Program-made: the position numbers and the translations under genes
Notes under the pieces: model-generated
What the model saw: the letters and a program-made list of their open reading frames with translations, nothing else
What the model was told of the DNA's origin: nothing
The model's database searches: none
DNA from: Verrucomicrobiota bacterium
Lineage (GTDB): Bacteria > Verrucomicrobiota > Verrucomicrobiia > Verrucomicrobiales > Akkermansiaceae
Reading direction: 5' to 3'
Assembly: GCA_016871685.1 (NCBI GenBank)
Contig: VHCM01000009.1
Location: forward strand, 1 to 39,019
Length of the DNA stretch: 39,019 nt
Shown: in pieces, positions 18,816 through 28,991 of the stretch
Position numbering within the stretch: the stretch's first letter is position 1
Layout: each line of letters begins with the position of its first letter

Positions 18816-20948
18816 ATGGAACTGGTCTCGGTCATCATCCCCGCCTTCAACTCGCTGCGCTGGCTGCCCGAGACACTCGATTCGCTGCGCGACCAAGGTA
18901 AAGTGCGGATGGAGGTGATTGTCGTCGATGATGGGTCGACCGACGGCACGCCCGATTGGGTCCGCGCGCACCACCCGGAGGTGAAGCTGATCGTCACGGA
19001 GAACCGTGGTGTAAGTCATGCGCGCAACACTGGCACGGCGCATGCGAACGGCGGTTTCATCCAGTATCTCGACGCGGATGACTTGCTCGCAGCGGGAAAG
19101 ATCGGCCGACAGTTGACCATGTTCCGGGATCACCCGGAAACCGATATCATTTATGGCGACTGGCACCGGCTCGAATGCGATGCGCGGGGAAATTTCGCGC
19201 CGGGTGAGGTCATCTCACGGGAAATCGCCGACGTCGATCCTGACCCGCAGTTGGCATTCATGAACGGGATGTGGTGCCCGACCGGTGCTTACCTGTTCCG
19301 TCGTTCGATCGTGGAGCGCATCCTGCCGTGGAAAGAGTGGCTCCCGGTGATTCAAGACGCACGCTTCGCGTGGGATGCGGCCGAGGCGGGTGCCGTGTGG
19401 CGGCATGATCCGCAGATCGCGGTGTTTTACCGTCAGCATCGCGAGGGATCCATTTCGACGCGCAGCCGACGTGCATTCCTCGAAGATCGTGAGCGCAATC
19501 TGGATGACATCGCCGGGCGTTGGTCGGGGCGAGGGCCTCTGCCGCCCGGCCGGATGCGCGCGCTGGTCTCGGCGTACGAGCAACTGGCCGTCGAGTGGTT
19601 CGACGTCGACCGCGCCGGGTTTCGTCGCGTTCACGGGAAATTGCTCTCGCTCGATACGGGATTCCGGCCGTCCGCGTTGCGCCAGCGTGTTCCCGCGGTG
19701 ATCATCGGCTGGGAGGCGACCTTGGCGCTAGGCAGCTGGAAGCGCGGTCTGGTGTCGTGGTTGAGGCCGTCGTCAAGAGATGCCTGTCGCCTAACGCGCG
19801 TGCTGTATCTCCAATACTCGAATCCGGCGGCGTATCCGCCGGTGGAGCACGGATCGCGAATGCTGGCCGACGCCGGTTGTGAGGTCACCTTGTTCGGCGT
19901 GGCGAGCCGTGGCACCGATTCGCTGCAGCCCGCAGCGCATTCGCGCATCCGGTTTCATTTGTGGCCGTCGCGGCGTCCCGGCCTCGTGCAGAAACTCCAA
20001 TACTTGGTATTTCTCGCGGCCTGTGCCGGACATGCGCTGCGCCTGCGTCCGGACTGGATCGTGGTGTCCGACGCAATGGCCTCACCGGTCGGATGGCTCC
20101 TCCGTCGAGCGGGCATGCGTGTGGTGTATCATGAGCACGATGAGCCCGAGGGCGGATCCGGCTCGTTCTTCCAACAACGGATGACGCGCGTGCGCCCGGC
20201 CCTCGCACGCATCGCGGATTTCTGCATCGTCCCCAACGAGGGGCGCGCGGACCGGCTCAAGTCCGCGAGTGGTACTCAACGACCGGTGCTCACCGTGATG
20301 AATTGTCCGCGGCGCGAGGAGGCGTTGATGGATCGGCCGTCGCCCGTGCGGGAGCCCGCCCCGTTTGTGTTCTTCTATCATGGCACGATCGTGCCCGCGC
20401 GCTTGCCGTTCACGTTGATGCGCGCGCTCGCTCATCTGCCGCAGTCCTGCGTGCTGCGCATCGCGGGCTATGAAACGATCGGCCATCCGGGCCATTTGAA
20501 AGCCCTGCTTGACGAGGCTGCCCGGCTCGGCATCGGTCCGCGTGTCGAATCGATCGGTGCGGTGCCTGCGCGCGCCGACCTGCTCGCCGAGTGTCGGCGC
20601 GCGCATGTGGGCATCTCGCTGATGCCGATCGGTTCTGCTGATCCGAACGAGCGAACGATGGCCGGTGCGTCGAACAAGGCGTTCGACTACCTTGCCTGTG
20701 GCTTGCCGCTGCTGGTGTCGGATCTCGCCGATTGGAACGCGATGTTCGTGGGTGCCGGCTATGCGCGTGCCTGTAATCCGTGCGATGAGGAAAGCATCGC
20801 GCGGGAACTCATGTGGTTTGCCGGGCATCGGGCTGAGGTCGCGGCGATGGGGCAACTCGGCCGTCGCCGCGTGCTCGATGATTGGAATTACCAGCACCAG
20901 TTCAAACCTGTGGCAGACCGCATGCTGGCCGATGTCGCGATCCGTTGA
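18816..20948 (+). CDS. Bifunctional GT2-GT4 glycosyltransferase fusion
   Basis: N-terminal MELVSVIIPAFNSLRWLPETLDSLRDQGKVRMEVIVVDDGSTDGT (GT2); after about residue 325, RVLYLQYSNPAAYPPVEHGSRMLADAGCEVTLFG ... FDYLACGLPLLVSDLADWN (GT4-like). Confidence 0.87.
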   Translation: MELVSVIIPAFNSLRWLPETLDSLRDQGKVRMEVIVVDDGSTDGTPDWVRAHHPEVKLIVTENRGVSHARNTGTAHANGGFIQYLDADDLLAAGKIGRQLTMFRDHPETDIIYGDWHRLECDARGNFAPGEVISREIADVDPDPQLAFMNGMWCPTGAYLFRRSIVERILPWKEWLPVIQDARFAWDAAEAGAVWRHDPQIAVFYRQHREGSISTRSRRAFLEDRERNLDDIAGRWSGRGPLPPGRMRALVSAYEQLAVEWFDVDRAGFRRVHGKLLSLDTGFRPSALRQRVPAVIIGWEATLALGSWKRGLVSWLRPSSRDACRLTRVLYLQYSNPAAYPPVEHGSRMLADAGCEVTLFGVASRGTDSLQPAAHSRIRFHLWPSRRPGLVQKLQYLVFLAACAGHALRLRPDWIVVSDAMASPVGWLLRRAGMRVVYHEHDEPEGGSGSFFQQRMTRVRPALARIADFCIVPNEGRADRLKSASGTQRPVLTVMNCPRREEALMDRPSPVREPAPFVFFYHGTIVPARLPFTLMRALAHLPQSCVLRIAGYETIGHPGHLKALLDEAARLGIGPRVESIGAVPARADLLAECRRAHVGISLMPIGSADPNERTMAGASNKAFDYLACGLPLLVSDLADWNAMFVGAGYARACNPCDEESIARELMWFAGHRAEVAAMGQLGRRRVLDDWNYQHQFKPVADRMLADVAIR

Positions 20949-20962
20949 GAAGCCTTCCTTCG

Positions 20963-22276
20963 ATGAAGATCCTTCATTTGCCGTTCACGTACCACCCGGA
21001 TCCGGTGGGAGGCACCGAGGTTTACGTTGCCGCCCTGGCGCGAGAGCTTGCGGAATTCGGCGTGCATTCCGAAATCGTGGCACCGGGCGGGGTGGCGTCG
21101 ACCTCGATGATCGATGGCATCCGCGTGCATCGCCTGGCGATCGCGCCACTGCGATCAGCGGGCGAGACTTACGGCGAGGGAGATCCGCAGACCGCTGGCG
21201 CATTTGAATCGCTCCTCGATCGCGAACAGCCGGACCTGGTGCATTTCCACGCGCGCTCGCGGGGCGTGTCGCTGCGGATGCTGCGTGCGGCGAAACGGCG
21301 CGGCATTCCGGTGGTGGTGACCTGCCACACGCCGGGTGCGGTTTGTGCCAACGGCACGATGCTGCGCGCCGGAGCAGAGGTCTGTGACGGCCGGATGGAC
21401 GCGGTGCGCTGCTCGCAATGCATGTTGCAGGGGAAAGGACTGCCGGAACCCGTGGCAGGCATGCTCGCGCATCTGCCGCCGCGCGTCGGCGAGTTGTCCG
21501 CGTGCAGCGGATTCCGCGGGGCACTCGCGACCGCGGTGCAGATCCCGTGGTTCATGTCGGAACTCCACCGTCGCACGCACGAATATTTCCGCGAGGCGGA
21601 TCTGGTGGTCGCGGTCTGCGAATGGTTGCGTGCCGCGCTGCTCGTCAACGGCGTGTCCGATTCGAAGATCCGGCTATGCCGTCAGGGAGTGGCGTTGCGC
21701 CGGGAAATGAAGCCTCTCGCCGCCGCGCGCGTGCAAGGAGCGCCTTTGCGCATCGCATTTCTCGGGCGGATGGATCCCATCAAAGGGGCGGATCTGCTGC
21801 TGCAAGCGGCCTTGGCGGAGCCGGATCTACCGCTCCGGCTCGACCTGTTCGGTGTGCCGCAAAGCGATGCGCCAGCACATGCGGATCATCTTCGCGCACT
21901 CGCTGCATCCGACCCGCGCATCCGCCTGCACGAGCCGATGCCGCCGGATCAAGTGGTCGGCCTGCTGTGCGATTACGACCTGCTTGCCGTTCCGTCACGC
22001 TGTCTGGAAAGCGGTCCGCTCGTTGTGCTCGAGGCATTTGCCGCGGGGATCCCGGTGCTCGCCAACCGCCTCGGAGGGATGGGCGAGTTGGTTCGCGACG
22101 GTGTCGACGGCTGTCTGGTGGATCCTGTGCCCGCTGCCTGGCGTGCGGCGCTTCGCGAACTGGCCACAAATCCCGATCGGGTCAGCCGCATGCGCGATGC
22201 GGTGTTGATTCCCCGCACGATGACCGATGTCGCCCGCGAGATGATGGCCTATTACCGATCATTGCTTGTCGCATGA
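20963..22276 (+). CDS. Glycosyltransferase family 4 with Cys-rich insertion
   Basis: MKILHLPFTYHPDPVGGTEVYVAALARELAEFGVHSEIVAP ... FLGRMDPIKGADLLLQA ... VPSRCLESGPLVVLEAFAAGIPVLANRLGG. Confidence 0.91.
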   Translation: MKILHLPFTYHPDPVGGTEVYVAALARELAEFGVHSEIVAPGGVASTSMIDGIRVHRLAIAPLRSAGETYGEGDPQTAGAFESLLDREQPDLVHFHARSRGVSLRMLRAAKRRGIPVVVTCHTPGAVCANGTMLRAGAEVCDGRMDAVRCSQCMLQGKGLPEPVAGMLAHLPPRVGELSACSGFRGALATAVQIPWFMSELHRRTHEYFREADLVVAVCEWLRAALLVNGVSDSKIRLCRQGVALRREMKPLAAARVQGAPLRIAFLGRMDPIKGADLLLQAALAEPDLPLRLDLFGVPQSDAPAHADHLRALAASDPRIRLHEPMPPDQVVGLLCDYDLLAVPSRCLESGPLVVLEAFAAGIPVLANRLGGMGELVRDGVDGCLVDPVPAAWRAALRELATNPDRVSRMRDAVLIPRTMTDVAREMMAYYRSLLVA

Positions 22277-23283
22277 AATTGCTCATTGCCGGAGTCGATC
22301 AAGAGGGGCATGTCGGCCGGTTTCTAAGGCAGGCAGCGTTCGAGCGTGGCATCGACGTGCGCATCGCCGACACGAGGCGCGCGATGGATGGGCCGCGTCT
22401 GGTGCGCGGATTGTGTTGGCGGTTGGCGAGGCGCCCGCTTCGACTCGGTTCCTTTTCGCGAGAGACGGTCGCGATGGCGGAGGATTTCCGGCCGGATGTG
22501 TTGCTGAGCACCGGCATCGCGCCGCTCGCTGCCGACGCGCTTCGCCGCCTGCGCACGATGGGAATCCGGCTGATCAATGATTCGACGGACGATCCTTGGA
22601 GCGCATTCAATCGATCGGCGTGGTTTTTGGAGGCGCTGGGGTGCTACGATGCCGTATTCACTCCGAGGCGCTCAAATCTCGGCGATTTCGTCAATCTTGG
22701 CCTCCGTGACGTCCGTTGGCTGCCCTTCGCCTACGCGCCCGAGGTTCATTTCCGTGATGATTCGGATGCGGCGGAGTTCACGTCGGATGTTGCGTTTGTC
22801 GGCGGGGCCGACGCCGACCGGGTGCCGTTGATCGCCTCGCTGATCCGTGTCGGCCACCGCGTGAGCCTGTGGGGCGGGTACTGGCACCGGTTTGCGGCGA
22901 CACGCGCGCATGCCCGCGGTCATGCCGATGCGGCGACGCTGCGCAGGGTGCTCTCGCACACGAAGTGCGCGCTCACGCTGGTGCGGCGATCGAATCGTGA
23001 CGGTCATGCGATGCGCACCTACGAAGTGGCGGCGGTCGGCGCTCCGGTGCTGGCCGAGGACACTGAGGAACATCGTGAGATTCTCGGCGATGACGGCGAC
23101 ACCGCCTTGTTTTTCCGCAATGAATTCGAGCTGCTCGACCGCTGCGCGTGGTTGGTGACTCATCCGCACGAGGGCAGGGCGATGGGCGAGCGGTTGATGC
23201 GGCGCATCCGTGAGGGCAGGAACACCTACGGTGACCGCCTCGATGTGATGTTGGGTAGATCGTCGGACCCGTCATGCAGATGA
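22273..23283 (+). CDS. Glycosyltransferase, CgeB/group 1-like
   Basis: MKLLIAGVDQEGHVGRFLRQAAFERGIDV ... DVAFVGGADADRVPLIASLI ... MRTYEVAAVGAPVLAEDTEEHREIL. Confidence 0.75.
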   Translation: MKLLIAGVDQEGHVGRFLRQAAFERGIDVRIADTRRAMDGPRLVRGLCWRLARRPLRLGSFSRETVAMAEDFRPDVLLSTGIAPLAADALRRLRTMGIRLINDSTDDPWSAFNRSAWFLEALGCYDAVFTPRRSNLGDFVNLGLRDVRWLPFAYAPEVHFRDDSDAAEFTSDVAFVGGADADRVPLIASLIRVGHRVSLWGGYWHRFAATRAHARGHADAATLRRVLSHTKCALTLVRRSNRDGHAMRTYEVAAVGAPVLAEDTEEHREILGDDGDTALFFRNEFELLDRCAWLVTHPHEGRAMGERLMRRIREGRNTYGDRLDVMLGRSSDPSCR

Positions 23284-24779
23284 ACACTCCATCCCGAGCG
23301 GATCCGCGCTTTCGGTCCGCGCGAAAACCGCGTCGACTGGCATCGCATGCGTGGCGGGCTCTGCGCGGATCGCTGCAGCGGGGGGGTGCCGACCGCTGGG
23401 TGCTCGTGATGATTGCCGCTGCGGCCTTGGTTTCGCTGTTTGATCTGGCACCGCCGTGGCTGCCTGCTTGTGCCGTCTGTTTCGGTGCGGCGCATGCGTT
23501 CATCCAGCGCATCGATCGCGGACTGCCGTTGGCACCGATTGCCGCGCTGTTGGCGAGCCTGCAATGGCTGGCGGGTGCCTTGTGGTACTACGGCAGGAAC
23601 CTGGACTTCGCGGCGATGGGCATGGCGGTGGATGCGGGGGACTATCTTGCGTTCGCCACTCCCGCCACCGCGGCGTTTGTCCTCGGGTTGTTGCTTCCCG
23701 GCGTTTCATTGGATCAGCGCCGGTTGATGGCGGGTGTCTCGCGCCGGCATTTCCTCGTCACCGGACTGGTGCTCGCCGCGGTTTCACTGGTTGCGGATGT
23801 CGCCGGCAGGCTGGGTCCGCCATCACTGGCTTTCGGGTTTCTGCTGCTCTCGCAATTGCGCTATGTCGGCGTGTTGTACCTGTGGTTCGCGCCTGAGCGC
23901 GGTTCGCGCTGGTTGGCCGCACTCTCGCTTGCCCCCCTGCTCGTTGGCAGTGCGGAGTCGGCGATGTTTCATGATCTGTTGCTCTGGGGCGGACTGCTGT
24001 TCTGCTTCGCATTCGCCGCGCGTCCGCGTTCAGTGACCGTGAAGGTGTTGCTGATCGCCGGAGCAGCGGTCGGGGCGGTGACGCTGCAGGGCATCAAGCA
24101 GAGTTACCGAGAGAAGGTCTGGAACTTCGAGCATGCCTCGCTGAGCGGGGAAATCCTCTTGTTTTGGAACAATCTCGGGTCCGTTGATGCCGAAGCACTG
24201 GAGCAGGGGGTGCTGGCGCGGCTCAACCAGGCGTGGATCATTTCGCATGTGATGCGTCACGTGCCGTCGGGCGAGCCGTATGCGAATGGCGGCACCGTGA
24301 CTGATGCGCTGGTCGCTGCCGCGGTGCCACGCTTCCTGGTGCCCGACAAAGCGGAAGCCGGAGGCCGTGCGAACTTCACGCGCTTCACCGGATTGCCGCT
24401 GGTCGGATCGACGAGCATGAACCTCAGCCTGCTTGGCGAGGGTTTTGCGAACTTCGGAAGAAGAGGATCGATCCTCTTTCTGTTTCTCTGCGGTGCCGCG
24501 ATGTCACTCGCGATCGCGGTTTGCTTCCGGCAGGCCCGCTTGCGTCCGACCTTTGTGTTCTGGATGCCCTTGGTGTTTTATCAAGCGATCAAAGCCGAAA
24601 CCGACCTCGCCGAAATCCTCAATCAGATCGTCAAGGGCGGTCTTGTTGCGGCGGTGTGTTTTCTCGCGATCGAGTATTTCCTGCCGACCGCGAAAACACG
24701 CCATCTGCGGCAGCCTTCCGCCCGACTCGGAAAAACGCGCGGATCCGGTCCGGCGTCTTCCCCGCATCGTCATGCCTGA
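23274..24779 (+). CDS. Multi-spanning membrane protein, Wzy-like polysaccharide polymerase candidate
   Basis: Many hydrophobic helices, position between GT genes, GRANFTRFTGLPLVGSTSMNLSLLGEGFANFG loop; start may be ATG 23280 (ATGA overlap). Confidence 0.6.
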   Translation: MQMNTPSRADPRFRSARKPRRLASHAWRALRGSLQRGGADRWVLVMIAAAALVSLFDLAPPWLPACAVCFGAAHAFIQRIDRGLPLAPIAALLASLQWLAGALWYYGRNLDFAAMGMAVDAGDYLAFATPATAAFVLGLLLPGVSLDQRRLMAGVSRRHFLVTGLVLAAVSLVADVAGRLGPPSLAFGFLLLSQLRYVGVLYLWFAPERGSRWLAALSLAPLLVGSAESAMFHDLLLWGGLLFCFAFAARPRSVTVKVLLIAGAAVGAVTLQGIKQSYREKVWNFEHASLSGEILLFWNNLGSVDAEALEQGVLARLNQAWIISHVMRHVPSGEPYANGGTVTDALVAAAVPRFLVPDKAEAGGRANFTRFTGLPLVGSTSMNLSLLGEGFANFGRRGSILFLFLCGAAMSLAIAVCFRQARLRPTFVFWMPLVFYQAIKAETDLAEILNQIVKGGLVAAVCFLAIEYFLPTAKTRHLRQPSARLGKTRGSGPASSPHRHA

Positions 24780-25776
24780 CCCCGTCCGCTGGCTGTTCCG
24801 GGCACCCGATGCCTACAGTAGCATCGAAGGATTGTTCGATTCGATCGAGCGGTATCTTGTGCGCGACCGGCCGGTGACGAAGCACGTGGTGTCGTCGCCG
24901 CGGGCGCGGCCATTCGCATTGCTGCGCAACCTGCTGGATGTGGCGTCGATTCCGACAGGCGGCATCCTGCACGTCACCGGCGACATCCACTACGCGGTGT
25001 GCATGGCGTTCCGTCCGTCGGTGTTGACGATTCACGATCTGCGCTTTCTCGATGAGAGCCACGGGTTGCGCCGCTGGCTGATGTGGTGTTTCTGGCTGTG
25101 CCTGCCGGTGATGATGGCTGATCGCGTCACGGTGATCTCGGCGACCACGCGCGACCGGTTGCTTGCTTGGCTGCCGTGGGCTTGGAGTAAAATCCGGGTG
25201 GTGCCCAACGGGGTGGGCGACGCGTTTCAGCTGTCGCCGAAGGAATGGCCGCAGGGCAGGCCACGGGTGCTGCAGGCCGGCACGACTCCGAACAAGAACC
25301 TCGACCGCGTGATCGAGGCGTGCCGCGGGATGGATCTCACGTTGGTGGTGTTGGGCGATCTCGACGAGGCTGGAAAGCGCCGCATTGCCGACGCCGGAAT
25401 CGATGCCGAGTTTCATGCGCGCCTTGGCCGCGATGCCGTGGTCGCGCTTTACGAGTCTTGTGACGTCGTGATCTTCGCATCCACTTACGAGGGTTTCGGT
25501 CTGCCCATTCTTGAAGCCCAAGCGGTCGGCCGCCCGCTGATCACATCGAACGTCGCACCGATGAACGAGGTGGCGGGTGGTGCCGCGCTGCTGGTTGATC
25601 CGTTCGAAGCGGCATCGATCCGCGATGCGTTGAAACGGATCATGAGCGACGCCGTGTTGAGGGATGAGCTGGTGCGGCGAGGTCTGGAGAACCTGCGGCA
25701 TTGGCGCATGGATGCCGTCGCGGCAGGCTATGAGCAGGTGTATCGCGAGGTGCTCGCGGAAACGAGCGAGGGATAA
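24772..25776 (+). CDS. Glycosyltransferase family 4
   Basis: PSVLTIHDLRFLDESHG ... VISATTRDRLLAWLPWAWSKIRVVPNGVG ... FASTYEGFGLPILEAQAVGRPLITSNVAPMNEVAGGAALLVDP. Confidence 0.92.
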   Translation: MPDPVRWLFRAPDAYSSIEGLFDSIERYLVRDRPVTKHVVSSPRARPFALLRNLLDVASIPTGGILHVTGDIHYAVCMAFRPSVLTIHDLRFLDESHGLRRWLMWCFWLCLPVMMADRVTVISATTRDRLLAWLPWAWSKIRVVPNGVGDAFQLSPKEWPQGRPRVLQAGTTPNKNLDRVIEACRGMDLTLVVLGDLDEAGKRRIADAGIDAEFHARLGRDAVVALYESCDVVIFASTYEGFGLPILEAQAVGRPLITSNVAPMNEVAGGAALLVDPFEAASIRDALKRIMSDAVLRDELVRRGLENLRHWRMDAVAAGYEQVYREVLAETSEG

Positions 25777-25803
25777 CGGGATGAAACGAGGAGGACCTGA
25801 ATC

Positions 25804-27600
25804 ATGTGCGGGATAGCGGGATGGATCGGTCCGGACGTCGGCTGGCGGACGGATACATGGTGCGGCGGGCTCCGTCGGCGCGGACCCGACGGCAGCGGCG
25901 TCTGGAGTGATAGCGAGGCGACGCTCGTGCACACGCGCCTGGCGGTGATCGATCTGTCCGAGGCCTCGGCACAGCCGATGACGGCGGTGTCGTCATCCGG
26001 CAGCGTGCGTGCGGCGATGGTGTTCAACGGTGAGATCTACAACTTTCGAGATCTTCGCGACTTGCTTGCACGAGATGGTGTGGACTGGCGGAGCGACGGT
26101 GACGCGGAGGTCTTGCTCGAGTTGTTCGCCCGCGATCGCGACGCGTGTCTGCCGTCACTCGCAGGCATGTTTGCATTCGCGTTCTGGGACCCGGCGCGGC
26201 GCCAGGCCTGGCTCTCGCGCGATGCGTTCGGGATCAAGCCGCTTTACTACCGCATCGAAGGCCGCACGCTCGCCTTCGCGTCGCAAGCCTCGTTGCTGAC
26301 ACGCTCCACTGACGGTGTCGATTCCGCCGCACTCCGCGATTTCCTGATGTGGGGATCGGTACCGGAGCCCGCGACCCTCGATCCGGCGGTGCGGTTGCTG
26401 CCCGCGGGGCACTGGCTCAAGTTCGATGCCGCTTCGGGCGCGGTGTCGATCGGACGCTGGCATCATCCCCGATGGAACGAGCCGACGGTCGGGATGACGC
26501 GCGCCAACGCGGCGGCGACCGTGCGCGCCGCGCTGGAGGAAAGCGTGCGTCGCCACCTGGTGAGCGACGTTCCGGTGGGTGTGTTTCTGAGCGGCGGCAT
26601 CGACTCGACTGTAGTGCTCGCATTGACGCGCAATGCACTGGGTCCCGATGCTAACATTCGCACGTTTTCCATCGGCTTCGACGACCCTGGATACGACGAG
26701 TCCGCGATCGCGCGGCGCACGGCCGAGGCGTTCGGCACGGTTCACACGGAATGGCGGATGACCGCCGACGAGGGGGCTGCGGAAATCCCGGCGTTTCTCG
26801 ATGCGGTCGATCAGCCCAGCATTGACGGCTTCAACACGTGGTGTGTGGCAAAGCTCGCGCGGCGCGAGGGGATGAAGGTGGTGCTTTCGGGGCTGGGTGG
26901 CGACGAATGGTTCGGCGGTTACGACAGCTTCCGCCGGGTGCCGCAATTTCGCCACTTGCACCGGATGCCTGCGGGGTTGCGGTCGATGATCGCCTCGTTG
27001 CTCCGCATTTTTCCACCGGGCAGCCGCTGGCGGCGCTTGGCGGCTTTTTTGCGCAGCGGCGGATCCTGGCTAGATGCTTACCATGTGCAGCGCGGCATCT
27101 TCACACGAGACGAGGCCGACCTAATCGCGCAACGGCTCGCTGGCCGTCAGGTGACCGGGTCTGCCGATGCCATCGACGACGATCCGGCGTGCGACGGGCG
27201 TGCCGCGGTGGGGTGTCTCGAAGTGACGCGCTACATGCGCAATCAGTTGTTGCGCGATAGCGACGTGTTTTCGATGGCTCATGGTCTCGAGCTGCGGGTG
27301 CCGATGGTGGATGGGAGACTGGCCGATGCATTGCTGACGATTCCCCCGGAGCTGAGGTTGTTGCATGGCAAGCGGCTGCTGCTCGACGCAGTGCCCGAGG
27401 TGCCGCGCTGGGTGGCGGAGCAGCCGAAGCGCGGATTCCGCTTTCCGTTCCGCCAGTGGCTCGCTTCCGGGTTTGGCGGCATGCTCGCGAAGGCCGCGAG
27501 AGTGTCGCCAGTCACGCTGCGAGAGTGGTACCGCACTTGGGCGGTGGCCATCGCGATCGAATGTCTCGAGCGACGCAACCACGATCACGCCGGAACATGA
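25804..27600 (+). CDS. asnB: Asparagine synthase (glutamine-hydrolysing)-like amidotransferase
   Basis: MCGIAGWIG (catalytic Cys2), LRRRGPDGSG, VFNGEIYNF, VGVFLSGGIDSTVV PP-loop. Confidence 0.93.
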   Translation: MCGIAGWIGPDVGWRTDTWCGGLRRRGPDGSGVWSDSEATLVHTRLAVIDLSEASAQPMTAVSSSGSVRAAMVFNGEIYNFRDLRDLLARDGVDWRSDGDAEVLLELFARDRDACLPSLAGMFAFAFWDPARRQAWLSRDAFGIKPLYYRIEGRTLAFASQASLLTRSTDGVDSAALRDFLMWGSVPEPATLDPAVRLLPAGHWLKFDAASGAVSIGRWHHPRWNEPTVGMTRANAAATVRAALEESVRRHLVSDVPVGVFLSGGIDSTVVLALTRNALGPDANIRTFSIGFDDPGYDESAIARRTAEAFGTVHTEWRMTADEGAAEIPAFLDAVDQPSIDGFNTWCVAKLARREGMKVVLSGLGGDEWFGGYDSFRRVPQFRHLHRMPAGLRSMIASLLRIFPPGSRWRRLAAFLRSGGSWLDAYHVQRGIFTRDEADLIAQRLAGRQVTGSADAIDDDPACDGRAAVGCLEVTRYMRNQLLRDSDVFSMAHGLELRVPMVDGRLADALLTIPPELRLLHGKRLLLDAVPEVPRWVAEQPKRGFRFPFRQWLASGFGGMLAKAARVSPVTLREWYRTWAVAIAIECLERRNHDHAGT

Positions 27601-28685
27601 GGATCTTTCTTTCCGTCGCCAGTCTCAAGCCCGGTTATGGCGGGCCGGCGAGGTCGGTGCCGCGACTGGCCCGCGCGCTTGCCGAGCACGGTGCCGAGGT
27701 CGGCCTGTGGGCTGCCGACGGATCGGCATCGGATGCTGCGGCCGATCACCCGCATGTGCGATGGCTCGCGGGAACCGTGGATGAGGCGCTTGCGACGTTC
27801 GGTCGTGCCGATGTGATCCACGACAACGGCATCTGGCTGCCGCACAACCACCGACTGGCCATGCTTGCGAGCCGAAGGGGAATCCCGCGCATCGTCTCTA
27901 CACGCGGCATGCTCGAGCCCTGGGCGCTGCGCCACAAGCGCTGCAAGAAGCTCATCGCGTGGTGGTTGTATCAGCGTCACGACCTGGCCACGGCGCGCGC
28001 ATATCATGTCACGTCCGATGCCGAGCGAAAGACGATCGAGGCCTTCGGCTGGTCGGGCCAAACCCTGATGATCCCCAATGGCGTGGATCTTCCGGACATC
28101 AGCGGGCGATCGGGCTGTGCCACCTCACGCACCGCGTTGTTTGTCGGGCGGCTTCATCCGGTGAAAGGTCTTTCCGTACTGCTCGAAGCCTGGTCGCGCG
28201 CAAAACCCGATGGTTGGACCTTGCGCATCGTCGGCCCCGATGAAGCCGGCCACCAAAAAACGCTCGAGTCGGATGTCGCCAGGCTCGGTCTTGGTCGGTG
28301 GATCGCGTTCAGCGGCCCGCTCGACGGCGACGCGCTGCATCACGCGTATCAAGACGCCGCGTTGTTCATCCTTCCGAGCCACACCGAAAATTTCGGCATG
28401 GCGGTGGCTGAGGCGCTGGCCCATGAGCTTCCGGTGATCACCACGCATGGAACACCGTGGTCGTGCGTGGCTGATGAATCCTGTGGCTGGTGGGTGGTCT
28501 GCGATCCGGGTGCGTTGGCCGCGGCAATCGGCGAAGCAGCCGCGCTTGCACCCGGGGATTTGCATGCCATGGGCGCGCGCGGCCGGACAATGGTCGCCCG
28601 GCGGTTTTCATGGGACACGGTTGCATCGTCGTTTCTCGATGGATACGCGACGGTCGTCCGCAGCCTGGAAACCCGCGTTTCGTGA
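27597..28685 (+). CDS. Glycosyltransferase family 4
   Basis: MRIFLSVASLKPGYGGPARSVPRLARALAEHG ... FVGRLHPVKGLSVLLEAW ... LPSHTENFGMAVAEALAHELPVITTHGTPW. Confidence 0.92.
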   Translation: MRIFLSVASLKPGYGGPARSVPRLARALAEHGAEVGLWAADGSASDAAADHPHVRWLAGTVDEALATFGRADVIHDNGIWLPHNHRLAMLASRRGIPRIVSTRGMLEPWALRHKRCKKLIAWWLYQRHDLATARAYHVTSDAERKTIEAFGWSGQTLMIPNGVDLPDISGRSGCATSRTALFVGRLHPVKGLSVLLEAWSRAKPDGWTLRIVGPDEAGHQKTLESDVARLGLGRWIAFSGPLDGDALHHAYQDAALFILPSHTENFGMAVAEALAHELPVITTHGTPWSCVADESCGWWVVCDPGALAAAIGEAAALAPGDLHAMGARGRTMVARRFSWDTVASSFLDGYATVVRSLETRVS

Positions 28686-28710
28686 CAGGGAAGGATGCCC
28701 TTCTTCCGAC
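28684..28710 (+). repeat. 27-nt intergenic repeat, copy 2
   Basis: GACAGGGAAGGATGCCCTTCTTCCGAC; starts inside the stop codon of the upstream GT4. Confidence 0.75.
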
Positions 28711-28824
28711 GGAGGTGCTGGAGCAATCGGGGTAATGAACTACTGATTGAGACTGATTTTACAGAGCAAGAGGGCGATCGGTTGTGAATGCAAAGCCTGC
28801 CGCGTGAGCTTTCGCAAAACGGTT

Positions 28825-28838
28825 GGGCGGGTCCGCCC
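28825..28838. repeat. Short perfect inverted repeat (hairpin)
   Basis: GGGCGG-GT-CCGCCC in a non-coding gap. Confidence 0.5.
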
Positions 28839-28915
28839 CTGCTTCGCGCGATGCGCTTCGAAGGTCAGGCCTCGGCCAGCCGTGACACCGAAATCATGAA
28901 ATCACGGATGACATC

Positions 28916-28991
28916 GATTTCACAGATGGACGACATCAGCAAACAGCGAAGCAAACGAATCGCATCACTTCTTCATCCATCTGTGTCAATC
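28916..28991. repeat. Imperfect inverted repeat pair around 39-nt spacer
   Basis: Left arm GATTTCACAGATGGACGA (28916-28933), right arm TCATCCATCTGTGTCAATC (28973-28991); perfect 9-bp core ACAGATGGA/TCCATCTGT. Confidence 0.7.

Noticed and set aside
21418-22272. Upstream extension of ORF 21418..23283
   Set aside because: The first 285 residues are an Arg/Ala-rich out-of-frame reading of the GT4 gene; the real start is ATG 22273 in ATGA overlap.
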